Position numbers and translations under genes: made by a program | In this document: piece by piece, positions 26,440 through 38,733 of the stretch | How positions within the stretch are numbered: the first letter of the stretch is position 1 | How the letters are laid out: every line of letters begins with the position of its first letter | The notes under the pieces: model-generated | The model's input: only the letters and a program-made list of their open reading frames with translations | Database searches by the model: none | Told to the model about the DNA's origin: nothing | Assembly: GCA_000310025.1 (NCBI GenBank) | Contig: FN649742.1 | Span: 590,241 to 654,240, forward strand | DNA: 64,000 nucleotides | Direction of reading: 5' to 3' | Origin: Ectocarpus siliculosus | Taxonomy: Eukaryota; Sar; Phaeophyceae; Ectocarpales; Ectocarpaceae

Positions 26440-26762
26440 ACCGGCGCCACACGTTGCGTGGTCGGGGCAGTCCATGGCCTCCGTGCCGCTCTTGCAGACG
26501 ATGTCCTCTTGCTCACTGAGGTCGGCCAAGGGGCACGTGCAGGAGCGGGGCAAGAGGATAGACAACGGTGAAAGTATAACTTTTTGCGCAAGGTAAGGCA
26601 GGGCATCGTCCAGATGTGATCAATGTGACACGATACTGTAGCGGGCGAGAGCCCGAGCGGCCTAAGCAAGCGGTACCATACAAGGTATGTACAGATGGCC
26701 CACCTCGTAGCCTGCCGAGCGGGCATAGTTGTACTTGTACGCAAGGCGGAATGTCAGCCGCA
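26440..26762 (-). CDS. candidate Cys-rich exons of the unidentified gene
   Basis: Exon 26762-26704 starts after tcctaaag and ends at a GAG/GTGG donor. A second exon probably starts at 26579 and runs to about 26440. In the frame that fits the exon at 27356-27517, they contain IPPCVQVQLCPLGRL and then SCTCPLADLSEQEDIVCK and EAMDCPDHATC, about eight cysteines in 60 residues. That would suit an extracellular, disulphide-bonded domain after a membrane span. Another frame of the first exon (LTFRLAYKYNYARSAGYE) is also open, and the acceptor before 26579 lacks a good pyrimidine tract. Both the frame and the borders are tentative. Confidence 0.3.
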
Positions 26763-27219
26763 CTTTAGGACAATAAGTATATTGCTACGTGTTGTTCCTG
26801 GCATCCATGTTTGCAACGCACTTCGTCTGTTTCGAAACTGAAACACGTCCAATGCGATGAAACAATTCGGCATAAACAGAGAATTTTAGACGGTAGCCCT
26901 TACGGCGAATGTTTTCGGTGCGGCAGGAATGCTTCTCTATAGTAACACAACGTGCCTATGTTGGAGCTATTCTACCGATGGCGAGAAGACGGTATACTTA
27001 AGATTAAGACTCATTTCCTTCCTTCCGTCCCGCCTTCCGCACCTCAAGCGCGCAAGTTGACCGACCGAATGAGTTCAATGGTATCAACGAGGCTGGTTCA
27101 TTGTCTCCTTCAAGTCCTTGTCCTTCGCCTACTTCTCCCAGCAAGCAACACACCAAATCAGCGGGCGACACGGCCTTGCTATCAACCAGTCAACAACTTC
27201 TACCGCCAAGTGCTACCTG

Positions 27220-27346
27220 TAGTCTAGTCTAGTGTAGTCTAGTCTAGTGTAGTCTAGTGTAGTCTAGTCTAGTCTAGTCTAGTGTAGTCTAGTCTAGTGT
27301 AGTCTAGTGTAGTCTAGTCTAGTGTAGTCTAGTGTAGTGTAGTGTA
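27220..27346. repeat. TAGTC/TAGTG pentamer minisatellite
   Basis: About 25 pentamer units that alternate irregularly between TAGTC and TAGTG. On the minus strand the array starts about ten bases after the proposed splice donor at 27355, so it lies inside an intron of the unidentified gene. Confidence 0.9.
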
Positions 27347-27355
27347 GACCCTTAC

Positions 27356-28655
27356 CCCGGTTGCAGGAAGCACTTTTCTACGGACGGTGTCTTGGCGGTA
27401 AGCCCCCGGAAAGCCCCCCACGCGCCTCCCGCCGCAACCTGCACGTGGGGCCACGCCACTAGCAAGCCCGATACGAGGAGGAGCACCACCACCGGAGCTA
27501 GCACCACCACCACAGCACTGTGGGGTTAAGAGGAACACGGGAAGAAAGAAGCAGTGGGTCGATACACAATAGGGAAACATCGCAATGGAGTGAGAATGAC
27601 ACACACGCACACGATCCGGTAGTCAACGGCCGATTGGCGGCAAAGCACGGCGGGGATGTATCCGCGAGATTGAAGCAGTAGGATGAACCTGTGTCAGGGG
27701 AAAGAGTAAGAGTCCGCCTTCTCTCCACGGTCGTGTTGAACCTGGTTCTTAAGCACTGCAACAGCGAGACAACGAAAATGATGGACGATTGGCCCGTACC
27801 GCAACATTGTGCTCACCATTTGAAAGTCCACTCTAGACTCTTGCCCCGCCTCGGTCGCGCATCATCACCATCAGCATCAGCACCAGCATCCGTCGCTTGC
27901 GCCGGCTGCGGCACGGAATCCACCTTGCTCTTGCTCTTGTCCTTCTGTCCCCGTGTCCCTTTCATGTCTGGTGTTCTTCCCTCAGCGCCTGCCGTAGCCA
28001 CTGTATCCCGCCCAGCGCGCTCGCGGTCCAAGAAACTCGGCCCCCGCCGAGCTTGGCCACGCGTCTTCGGCCCTCCGAGATTGTCCGAGTTTAGGCTGGG
28101 ACCGTCGGAGGCCGAGGCTGCGGTAGCCGAATCCGTGCCCTCGGTCCCGTTAGCGTGCCGGAGAAAGCTACTTTTGCGGCTGGGTGTGTACGTTTTTCCT
28201 TCCAGGCGACGGCCTGTCGCCCTCTTGGTAGGTGTAGCTGTAGGTGTACCTGGCGGAGGAGCCGGCGGGCTACCGTTCGACATCGATTGTGCTGGCCTCC
28301 TTCCTGATCCTGATCCTGATCCTGATTCTGGCCACGAGGTCGAAGGGGGTGCTCTTGTTTCCGAAATGGTTTCCGACATGGGCGGGGGCAGCGAAGGCTT
28401 CCGAGTCCTTCCATTGCGGGAGGGGGCAGGCCGTTTGGCGGGGGGTTTTCGGACTGATGGACCTGGCGTGTCGTCGTTTAGGTCCGAAGTTTCCATGGCA
28501 TCGCTGACGTTGTCATCCTCATCCTCGCTAGACGTTCCCTCGCCTGATGTGCGTTTTTTTTTTAGCGTGACTTCGGCCCACTTCGCCGCGTTCTTCCTGC
28601 CTGACTTTCGGTCTTCCGCTTTATTGGTCTTGGCGGGTTTTGCCGGAGTTCGAGG
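27356..28655 (-). CDS. unidentified gene: long disordered exon followed by membrane-span exon
   Basis: Exon 28655-27817 encodes 279 residues rich in Lys, Arg, Ser, Pro and acidic runs (for example KWAEVTLKKKR and SGEGTSSEDEDDNVSD), with no fold I recognise. It ends at an ATG/GTGAGC donor in phase 2. Exon 27517-27356 starts in the matching phase after ccccacag and encodes a strongly hydrophobic helix (AVVVVLAPVVVLLLVSGLLV), then a soluble segment ending CFLQPG. It either stops there (TAA) or is spliced at GG/GTAAGG onward to the Cys-rich exons to the left. The first exon has no ATG near its 5' border and starts after an acceptor (ctcgcag), so the true start lies upstream and is not found. A basic disordered region before a single span suggests a cytosolic or nuclear-envelope-facing tail; this is inference only. 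Confidence 0.45.
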
Positions 28656-29525
28656 CTGCGAGTGCACAATCGCCACCGTAAATAGACACGAGATGGGCAG
28701 AAGACCATTTGATCAACAACTAAGTGATGTCATGGAGACTGCAGAAAACATCACGGAATATTTCATACTTCAGCAGGGCCAAACGTTGACAGAAAGACGT
28801 CTACATGTTAATACCACCGAAAAAGAAAACCTGCGCATTTGCTTCACCGCGGAGGATAGGGGGACTACCAGTAGCAGCACACTGGTGAGACTCGAAATGG
28901 TCGGTCTTAGGCCTGGATATTTGTAAGTCTTTTGAAAGGAAACTAAATAGTGAAGCACAATCACTGCAATTTCGGTATTTAGAAGCTTGTCGGGGAATTG
29001 TCATACACCATCCAAGCCCAAAAGCTTGCGGCAATTGCCACACGATGATGAAGCTGTTGCGATGAACCAAAGTTGTACCGTAAGAAGCAAATGGTAACGA
29101 TTAGTATACTACACCTCTGAAGGCTCAGTCCCGATAATTGATGTCTGTACTAAACTTGCCAAAATCCGCGGTGTTCAATGAAACTAAACTAAACTGCCAC
29201 GAGGACGGTAGGTACTGCTGTAAGGTGTTCGTGCTTAATACCGGAAAATACTGGGTGCGGCTACTCACGGGGGATGCAGATGGTGCATACAATGCGTAAC
29301 AACGCGTAAGACATGTTGCCCTACCTTTTTGCTGCTGGGTGGTGACGTTGATCCAGCCGCACCAGCAGGTTTCCTTCCGAGGGGCAAGAAGGGCCACGCA
29401 CGAAGCACAGAGCAAAGCAAAACAAAGGGGGAGGTCGAGCGTGTTGAAGTGAAAACGAGGATTCACCATGCCAGCGATACAAGTACTATAGCTGCAGTGT
29501 TTCAAACTTGTCTGCCGTCGTCACC

Positions 29526-29565
29526 CATACCATACCATACCATACCATACCATACCATACCATAC
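29526..29565. repeat. (CATAC)8 microsatellite
   Basis: Eight tandem CATAC units without interruption. Confidence 0.95.
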
Positions 29566-30249
29566 CTCTTACCTCTCCCTACGTTTCGGTACGATCCGAG
29601 TACACGTACAGCAGTACACTTACACAAGCACGTGCAATACCTCTCCGCTCGTGGAAGCGAGACGAGACGAGAACACGACAGCCGGAAGTACAGGGCTAGC
29701 CACATGCTCGACATCTTCACAGGCTGTAGAAGATCTATTAGTCTAAATAGTCTGTCTTGATTTGAGTCACATTCAACACTTCCCTATTTACTGTAATAAT
29801 GCAAAGCGAATAAGAATTCGGTCGACAGCTACAATTGTAGTGCCGCTTTAAACCCTCGATTGACTTGCTGGTAGAATAGAGCTACAGCAGTACCCCCTCT
29901 GTACAAAACAAGAGGCAGCTCCCCAAGCCACAAAGCCCACGGCAACGAGAGACGAAACGAGGGTCGAAGATGTGAAAGCGTATCTTCTGTAGTCTAGTCT
30001 ACAAGCCGATCTACCTTTTGAGGCTTTTCTTGTACTCCAAGGCACTGGCTTTACTCTCCGCCACAGACGGCTTGGTTTTTTTGTCCGCCAAAGCGCTGTT
30101 GGTACTGTTCGGAGGGGCAACAGACCCGGAGGCGAGCAAGATTAGTCCAGTACTTGGTTAGTCTTTATGATTTCGTGCACAACGGATTGTCTTTCTCGCG
30201 GTGATCTCCAGCGTTGCAGGACGAAAAGTTCTCGACCCACGATGTACAG

Positions 30250-30605
30250 TCGTGGCTGCGTTATAAGTTATAAGCGGGTGGTGTGACAAAGGCTCTCGAC
30301 CTTCTTACATCGGGGCCCCCTCTTACATCGGTATAAGAGGGTACCCTCTCATATGGGGGCACTCCATCACTCCATTGTCATTGTCATTGTAGGGTACCCT
30401 CTTACAAAGGGGGAGATCGGGAATAACCAGAAACACACGCCACGCTGTGCTGTAGTCAAAGGCCTGCGTTTGTCGTTATTCCCCATCTCCCCCTTTGTAA
30501 GAGGGTACTGTACCCTCTTATACCGATATAAGAGGGGTCTCCGATATAAGAGGGTCGAGAGCCTTTGTCACACCACCCTCCCTATAACTTATATCGGAGC
30601 CACGA
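30250..30605. mobile_element. MITE-like element with long nested inverted repeats
   Basis: About 355 bases bounded by imperfect inverted repeats of about 95 bases. The left arm (30250-30343) begins cgtggct and contains ggtggtgtgacaaaggctct. The right arm (about 30508-30605) is its reverse complement with roughly 10-15 mismatches and ends agccacg. Inside it lies a second inverted pair: accctcttacaaagggggag at 30395 and its complement ending at about 30507. There is no open reading frame of note. The structure fits a non-autonomous foldback DNA transposon. I could not identify a target-site duplication with confidence. Confidence 0.7.
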
Positions 30606-31822
30606 TGGAGACATGTGATCGCGCTGCGCGTAGGGTGCGGTACGCCTGATACAACATACAAGAGCAGCAAATGTCCTGGATACAGAGATGTAGTTGTGGA
30701 TTCGAAATCGTGTGTGGGTAGACTACACTGCGGTAGGATACCTGTGATGTAGCACTCTGTACTGCGCTATTATATTGTAGCGAGGGGAAGCCACACCCTC
30801 GATTCGATACTGCTGTCAGTGAACCAGCTTCAGTACCAGCATCTCGCCCGTCCCGTCCTTGTTCAACTGGAAGTAGTTTCACCTTGGTGCGACACCGACT
30901 GACGTGTGGCATGTTGTATGGGGTGTGCCCTCGACTCCCGCCTATATCATACTAAGTACATCATACACTCGCTGTCGCTCTCGCCAAGTTGTGCTGTTTC
31001 CCGCTGTCTCTGTATCCGGGTTGGCGCCCTGTATCCGGATTGGCGCGGTGACCTCGAACTTGGCCAAAACACTAACATTACTCTGCTGCACAGGAGTATC
31101 TCCTTCTACAAACACAAATACGACCAGGAGAGGTGCATGCATGCCATACAGCAATAGTTGGATTGAAACTACATACAGCGCTGTTGTGCCATCGCGACAA
31201 CCCGGCGACTGGTTGGCGAAACCAGCAGTCGACAGCAGGCAAACCGGCGGTTGAACAGCGCGGAGTCCTGCTTACAGTCCCGAAGTGTGTATCGACACTC
31301 TTTTGTCTTTTGTCTTGTTGTCCATGTCGAAATCCAAGCTTGTTGATCACAATAATAACCGCCGACACTCACCTCTTCGATGGTCGTGCCATTCTCGCTC
31401 TCTAGGAACCCTCTCCACGCCCTATGGTTGTGCTATCTCTTCCTTGCTTGTCTGTCTGTTGCTCGATTTTCGTGAATCATGGAAAAGGGAACGCACGTGA
31501 ACGCAAGTGAACGGTGAGGGGGGGTCGCTGGATGAGATCAGGGTGTGAGATAGGTACATACTTGTACGGCGACGACAGAGTGTGCAGGTAGGTGATTCCG
31601 CGGACCTCCACCAAGGTGCCCTGCCCTGTGCGTTCCGTGCCTGCTGTGTGCGCTGTGCATTGATTGGGGATTTGGCTGGGACTGCGTCTCTCTCTCTGCA
31701 GCAGCAACACCGCAGGCGGTGGGCTAGTGGCTCAGCTTCCTTTCTATTGCCTGCGCTGCGGACCTGCTCAACACGTTTGCTATCTACTGCACGGCTACTC
31801 GAGACAGAGTAGCCAGGACAGG

Positions 31823-34800
31823 ATGGATTTCTTAGCGAACATCGGCATCCCTGGCACCGAATTCACCACAGGGATAGGGTCGCTGATCGAAAAAGCCACT
31901 TCCGAATCCCTCGTCAACACGGACTGGGCTTTGAACATGCAAATTTGTGATGAGGTGAGCATGTACGGCATTCCTTCCTCCATACATTAGGTTCTGCGGT
32001 AGGTCGCGTGTGGTGGTGTTTTTAGGAAATGGTTTGTTTATTCCTCCGACTCTTTTTCGCAAGTTGAACATCACAAGCGATCTTCCGAATTCCGGTTGAA
32101 CACTGCACAGCGTACAGCATACAGCAGTACCTACCACAGCAGTACAGCTCCTCTTCTTTTCCACAGCAGTAAGGCTGGGCAGGAGTGCTGCGCTCGCAGC
32201 TGTGCAACAGATGGGCTTAATTTAACCTTTGTAGTCTCCTGTGGTGGTACACCATGTAGACTCACGGCCTGGCGATCTCTTGATTGTTGTTGCACGTTGC
32301 ACGATCGATCAGATCAACCATCAGGGAGATGGACCGAGTCACGCCGCGAAGGCCTTGAAGCGCCGTCTCAAGAGCGACAACCCGAAAATTCTTGGGCTGA
32401 CGCTAACTCTGTGCGAGACGACCATGAAGAACTGCTCCAGGCCGCTTCACCGAGCTCTCGGCGCAAGAGAGTTTCTGGCAGAGGTCGCAGGGCTCTGCAA
32501 CGGACAGAAGGGATATGAGGTACATACGGAGTATTGTATATGCAATATGTATGTGTTGTATTCAACTGGAAGTACCTGTGCATGCAGCAGTGCAGCATCT
32601 ATATCTCTCTATCGCCGCTGTTCCGCCGTTCCAGTACTGTAGCATACAATGTGTAGATGTGACGTTGCTGCTGGGGGCTATGAGCGAACTGCTGAGGGCT
32701 GTTGGAAATATCGACATATCGAACATGTGCCACATGTATAGCGCTGTCCTCTGCCGGAGTATGTGCCGACTGCTGTATCGGAGAAGATAGAGTCGATAGC
32801 TGTAACATAAGTTGTTGATTCTCCACCTCGCGTCCTCCCTGCTGCGTCCTGCAACCTGCAAGCCTTCAAACGGCGTCTGTCATGTGTCATGTTTGGTCCA
32901 CCTGCCTGGTCGTCGTCTGTACTGTATACTATCTTGCATCAGGTGCGTAGTCGCGCTCTTGGCCTTATCCAAGACTGGGGAATCGCTTTCCAATCGGACA
33001 GGAGCCTCGCTTACTCGGAAACATACGGCCGGTGAGCAAAGGAACCCCAGCGGCCTGATCCTTGTGTGCGTGGTATCCTCCGTAATGAACCTCACCTTGC
33101 CTGTACAGCAGATCACAGTATCATCGTACCATCATCGCGGAGCCTCTGAGGTGCACTGCTGTTGCCGTGCGTCTGTTTTCCAGCAGAATCGGTGTGCATA
33201 TCTGTGTCAACTTCGTTCAGCGCGGTACGGTGGTGTTCCAGTAGAATACGATGAGATTCCCCCAGCAATGATTGAAAGCTTGGCTGCGGTGCACGTGTTT
33301 GTTTGTTGAGGGCCGCGCGGGCGTTGCGGCAGAGAGCACAGCGTCGGCCGCGCTCCCGACTCACAGCTATTACCTACGCACTGACATGAGAGCTTACTGT
33401 ACGACATCGAAATAAGTCAACCTACAGGAGGTCGTCATGCCCTCGCTGCTAAATATAATACATGTGTGTGTGTGTTTGTCCCATCTAATGCAGCGCCGGT
33501 TAACAGGCCTTTCGGCGAATGTTCCTGACTCATCAGCCGGGGTCACAGTGGAGGAAGGTCACACAGGAGATTGTTCATTTTTTTTGTTCTTGTTTTACCC
33601 CACCTTTCCCCCTGCGGTGCTCGCCTTGCCATGGTTTTTATAGCCAGAAGGGTTCTATGCATGCGAAAAATCTTCATCGACATGACATTACATGCCACCT
33701 CTGTCCTCTCCCCCTGACCATAGCCCATATTTTCCACGTTACGTTGTCGACTTGGTGCGGCTGTATGCCATGTATCCTCCTGTGGTGATCGGCAGCCTGA
33801 AGGCCCAGGGTGCTCGTTTCCCAGAGGCAACAGACGCAGCAACCACAGCCTTCACGCCTGCGGCGGCGTCTTACGGTGCCTCATCCTCCTCGTCCGCAGC
33901 TATGGCGGGCGCTGGTGGCGGTGGCGGAGGTGGTGGCGGTGGCGGTGGCGGGGGGGGAGGAGTGAGGAGTGCAGCCGAAGCGCCCCCCCAAACGATGGAG
34001 AAGCTAGAAGAAGATCTCCAGGTGCCTCCTTTCCTACACCCGTTTTGTGCATCTGGGTTAGTGGCCCCTGCTTTTCTGCACAAGGGTCTGTTGAGGTTTT
34101 GTGTATGTATGTGTACCGTTTCTCCTGTTTTCGTGCTTCGGGATATCGTTCGCTGGCAGAAGCGAGTCTTTTCTCACACTTCCTTCTCAGGGGCACGCCG
34201 GGGGGTCGTCGGTACATTTCCGCGCACGCCCGAGGACCATCAGTCACCCGTGGCGCTTGTGCATGACTCCCACAGTTGAAAGAACTGGCTCTATACCCCG
34301 GAGACGTGTTCCTTGCGAAGAAAGCCTCCGCAAGAAATACAAAAAAAGTGCTTTGCATAAAACAGTTTACTTTGATCCCCACGCAACGCCCACCAGTCCC
34401 ACAGACCGTGGGCAGCAAGAATACGTAAGAGCGAGTGATCAAACGCAGCGGATTACAGCAGTAGGACCTGCAGGAAAGACGCGACTACAAGTCACAAAAA
34501 AGCACACACATACGCACACGCGAAGAGTCACGGCGAGAAAAAAAGTACCCCGCACATGATGATGCAAAATTCCAGGTAAATCTGCAGGTTGTATGTAGTA
34601 TACGCAAACCCGGCACTCGCTACCGAATGTCATGACGCTGAGATGCAACGATGCGACCGCGATTGTATTGACCATGTCCTTTTGCGTCGCCCCTATGGGG
34701 CAAGCCACCTACCTCCCTAAGAGGCTTAACGTGTACTTGTGTACCACTTGGATACGGCTGTGAGGTGACGAAACTCCGCGCCGTGCTTCGTTATCGTTGA

Positions 34801-37438
34801 GAACGCTCCTCTGGTCTGGGGTGACGGGTACTGTACACTCTAGCTGCACTCTAGCTAAGGCATTCGCTGGTGATTCGGTTATTGACAGCTGTGGTAGCTC
34901 TTGAGTTCCCCGAGCATGAGTCTGGTCGCCCCTACTGCTGTACCTCACAAAACATTTCCAATCCTTTTTCTGCAGCATGTCCACCTGTCCGTGAGGCGAA
35001 GACCATATTTCTATGCATACCTGTGAACTGTGAACTGTGAACACATGAGCTGTTAGCGCAGTGCCGCTATTGTACAAGGTTTTAGCTTCAGTGTCTTCAT
35101 ATTTGTAGTCGCAGAGGTTGTGCATCCACAGACCCCGGGTGCTATGAGGTTTGCACGATGCCATCTCTCTCTCTCTCTCCCAGAGCACCATGTGTGCCAG
35201 ACCGAAACAGTATTTCCATGAGGTCTCGACGGAACACGCCCCGGTTTCATCCTCTAGGTACCACACTCGTGGGACCGATTGTCTTAATGTATCTTCCACA
35301 TGTCTCCGGGGTTCCAGCGCTGTTTTGCTTGTTGTTTTTTGCTCCGCGATTGTTTGGTACGACAATGCGGCACCATGGTCCGTTGTCATTGGGCAGATGG
35401 TGAAGGACAAGATCACGTTGTGCCGTGAGATGCTCCCCGAGTCGGCTGGCGTAGACAAGGACACGGCTCTGTCAGAGGTGGTCGGGTTCCTCGAGGCATG
35501 CCGACCTAGGATGGTTGATCTTGTCGAGGCCGGGGTGGGCGGCGCGCTTGGAGAGGACACCTTCGCCAAGTGTCTACAGGTACAATACAGTGCAATACAG
35601 TGCAATACTGCTGTACAGTAGTACATGTTCGATGCGCGCATGGACATGTGGACATGTGGGGTGCACAAAGAGGTGTTGAGGAAGAGGGAGTACAGTAGAA
35701 CAGTTTCTCGGCGAGCGGCTCGCCTCGTGTGCTTTTCTGTTCTACTGTGTATTGTACGTGCGTGTGTCGTCTGTTCGTTTGCATGGGTGTTGGTGTGGTG
35801 GGTGCAACGCCGTAACGTGTTCTTGCTGGAGGAAGGGGCAACGTTCCGCAAAGGTTTTCCTCTCCTCGGTACATATTTCGTCGTCTCTTTTAGGCATGTC
35901 TCAAACGTTAACGGGATGATGGCGTACGAAAATCAAATGGCTCTCAAGACTTCTAAATCGTGGCGTAAAGTAACGCCGGGCCATCGGTACCGGTCTGAGA
36001 ACAGCAGGATTCCTATTCCTGCGCGCGTCTATCGCCATCAACACATCACACAAATATTTTCTTCGACTGCACTTAACACTCTACTCTACTCCGCTGTCAG
36101 ATCAACGACGCGCTGCTTCGCACGCTAGACGCCGAGCGCGAGGGTACTCCTATTGCGGTGGAGGATGATATCTCGGGTGGAGCGGCACCACTGCTAGACC
36201 TCGATGGTGGCAGCGAGGACCCCCTCAAGGGGAAGGTAGGTTGGAGGTCTTGTGGTCTTGTGAAATAACCCTTGCGGTATGGCACGTTGTATAGCCTAAT
36301 ATTGCACCTCTTCCTGTTTCACATTTATTTGGACCTTGTCAGAGTTATAGCTCACCCAGCCAAGTGCCGGCCGTTGTTCACGGTCCCCGGTGTCGACGGA
36401 AAAGCTTGAGCCGTGCACTTTGTTGTTAATGATCTTGGCTACAAATCAGATCGACATCGGTCAAGAATGAAATATCGCACACTACAATTTGTGATGTTGC
36501 ACCGTGAGTGAGTATATACACGCAAGCATAGACTCTCTGACAATAGTGGTCTTCATAGCCACAACTTTGCGCCGCACGTCACGTCTCACTGTATGCATGT
36601 ATGCATGTATGCTGCTGCTGCTGTGATGTAGATGTCAACCTTCTCAATCGGCGATGACGGTGACGATTTCGCTGAGTTGCGGAAAGGCAAACCTCCCGCG
36701 GCTGCGGGGAAGGGCGCAAGTGGCAGCGTGACCAAGCTAGGAGCTGTCCCACTCAAAACACCAGCAGCAGAGCCTCCCAAAGGTAACGTTGGATGTGATG
36801 TTTTGCGGACAGTCTCTGCATAATGCCCTCGCCAGGTAGCACCTGCCCATACAATCCACATGGACGTTGGGTTTTTCACTGCTGTGACACAGCGGTGCAC
36901 CACTCTGCGGATGCGCATCTCTGCGATACATATTGCAGCATCAGATTTTCACCTGGAGTGTAGTGTTGCCGCATAAAGATCTGTAGATCTGTTTCGCAGC
37001 TGGACAAAGGGTGCGCTGTCCCTGTGGAGTTGTGGAGTGGCACTTGGTGCTGAGAATGAGAATGGGAATGGAATGGGAAATACGGCGTGCCACGCAATTG
37101 TTTTCCAATCATTCGGTTCTCCCCCTGTGTCCAAATTTGTGCAGTATTCCCCTCCTCCCCATATGTATTGGTTAAATTGGCGTGCTGCTCTGATTCCCTC
37201 GCCTCGTCCATCTTCATGTGTTGACAAGTTATACCCTTTTTTCCCTACTGGTGTTGTACGTCGTTTTTCTATGCTATGCTATGTATGGGTGTGCAACGCG
37301 GCGGCAGCCACTCCTGCTGGTGACGATGACCTCGACGACTTTTTGAACAGCCTCACCGACGATGCGGGACCGGCAGCAGCAGCAGGGGCGGCGGATGACA
37401 AGCTAGACGTCGAAGAGCTGGACAAGGTGTTGGGCTGA
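31823..37438 (+). CDS. VHS-GAT domain sorting adaptor (TOM1/TOL type), 8 exons
   Basis: VHS-GAT proteins bind ubiquitinated cargo and clathrin on endosomes and act as ESCRT-0-like adaptors. Exons 31823-31954, 32313-32519, 32943-33031, 33796-34021, 35397-35579, 36101-36235, 36632-36782 and 37308-37438 join in frame to 417 residues. The VHS domain (about 15-150) shows SLIEKATSESLVNTDWALNM, a Lys-rich helix (AAKALKRRLKSDNPKI), LGLTLTLCETTMKNC and GLIQDWGIAF. A glycine run of about 15 residues follows. The GAT helices span about 215-290 (KLEEDLQMVKDKITLCREML, then INDALLRTLDA). APLLDLDGG at 308-316 holds a clathrin-box type LLDLD. The C-terminus is acidic (DDDLDDFLNSL). The domain order excludes GGA (no gamma-adaptin ear) and Hrs/STAM (no FYVE or SH3). 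The ATG is the first in the exon and begins the typical short lead before VHS. Confidence 0.9.
33915..33962 (+). repeat. GGN-rich repeat encoding polyglycine
   Basis: Tandem GGT/GGC/GGG codons inside exon 4 of the VHS-GAT gene encode an uninterrupted glycine linker between the VHS and GAT domains. Length variation here would keep the reading frame. Confidence 0.9.
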
Positions 37439-38733
37439 GCTATGGCGCAGTTATGCCCCCTCAGCAGCGGACTCGTGCAGTGGGCTGAGGACAAGCAGTA
37501 AAACCCGTTGATTTTGAAGTAGCCTTACGAATTGTGTGGTTGCCATGCCAATTGCCGAAAGCAACCCGGTGTGGTTGCTAACGTATTTGGCAACCCAGCT
37601 CTGGCATGACTTTTTGCACTCGATACATTTTTTTTTCCGATGCGCGTTACGCGTTTAAAAGGGCTTGGCCTCTGGTTTTCGTTGGATGGTGCAGCCTTGT
37701 AGGACTGTCATCTCGTTTGAATCTGATGTTGCTTCCGTTGGCCAAAACGAACAACACCGCTTGCCTTGGTGTCTGTTTTCTGTTTTCTGTGGTCGTGGTA
37801 AGGGTTCCAGTAGCGTCTCGAAATTGACTCTTCATCTCATCGAATCTTGACCCGAAGCATCTACATACAAGTCGTGTGCTACATCACCTTGTTACTATTA
37901 TAGTTCCTAGACGTCCGTCTCCACCCTCCAGTTTTTATTGTCTTGCAAGGCTAAACCTGTTTCAACAGAGTACATGCACATGTACATACGCAGAGTATAC
38001 TGTATCCCGACGTCTACATCGGTCGGTTTGTGCCAAAGGAAGACAAGTCGATCAACCCAATGAATGGCTCTTGTCAACAATTTCCGGGTGCCCCGCAAGT
38101 TTGATTCAGGGAAATACGACGTGATGGTGGTGATGGTGCATGCCATACACACGTCATGCCACAAGCGTCTCTTGAAACTCTTTGGAACGACCATCTTCCT
38201 ACACCAGCTTACCGCAAAAAGAGCTTAAGGTCGTCTCCAGAGAATCACGCGTGTCATGTCATGTCATGTCGTGTCCTACATACAGTCACGCCGTGTATAT
38301 AGTAGCAATAGCAATGGCAAATGCAATTGCAGCCACCCGGCACGAGCAGCAGCGCTTACTCCTGGTAGTCGACAATCGGCCTGTACCATGTACCATGTAC
38401 TGCTGTAGTCCCACAAAAGGCGCTTTTCATCCAATTTGTCGCTGCAGTCCCATGTACATGACTCTCTCTATTTTAATAGGAGTATTTGGCTGTCGCACCA
38501 CAATCTCTGCAAGTCAAATCGCGAAGCAAATCTACAAGGTTTAATACGATACTTGCACCCGTGGTCCCACATAAGGCGCCATGACGCCACGCCCGTGAAA
38601 CCATCCTTTAGCAAAGCAGACCTGTGTGTCCATAGTTACGGGCCATACTGGTGAACTCAACCAAAGCCCCTCAGCAGACCCTTCCATGACGATTCCGTAC
38701 AGTACGGCACGCACGGCGCCGCCTCGGGGGTGA
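37439..38733. other. intergenic, between two convergent 3' ends
   Basis: I see no gene. It holds the 3' UTRs of the VHS-GAT gene and the ThiO-like gene, a short gtcat repeat (about 38252-38270) and one copy of the dispersed decamer (38398-38407). Confidence 0.5.

Larger units (their letters stand above)
28656..31822. other. intergenic region with repeats, upstream of the VHS-GAT gene
   Basis: No supported coding exon, although a first exon of the minus-strand gene on the left must lie at its left end. It contains the CATAC microsatellite, two exact copies of the dispersed decamer (29607, 29883) and the inverted-repeat element at 30250-30605. The promoter of the VHS-GAT gene should be near its right end. 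Confidence 0.5.

Noticed and set aside
27691-28926. 411-codon plus-strand open frame
   Set aside because: It is the antisense shadow of the disordered minus-strand exon 28655-27817, which has splice sites and a matching downstream exon.
34268-34400. Plus-strand stretch reading LKELALYPGDVFLAKKASAR
   Set aside because: It could follow exon 4 of the VHS-GAT gene in frame, but it interrupts the GAT helix, has no clear donor, and the join 34021 to 35397 restores the domain better.
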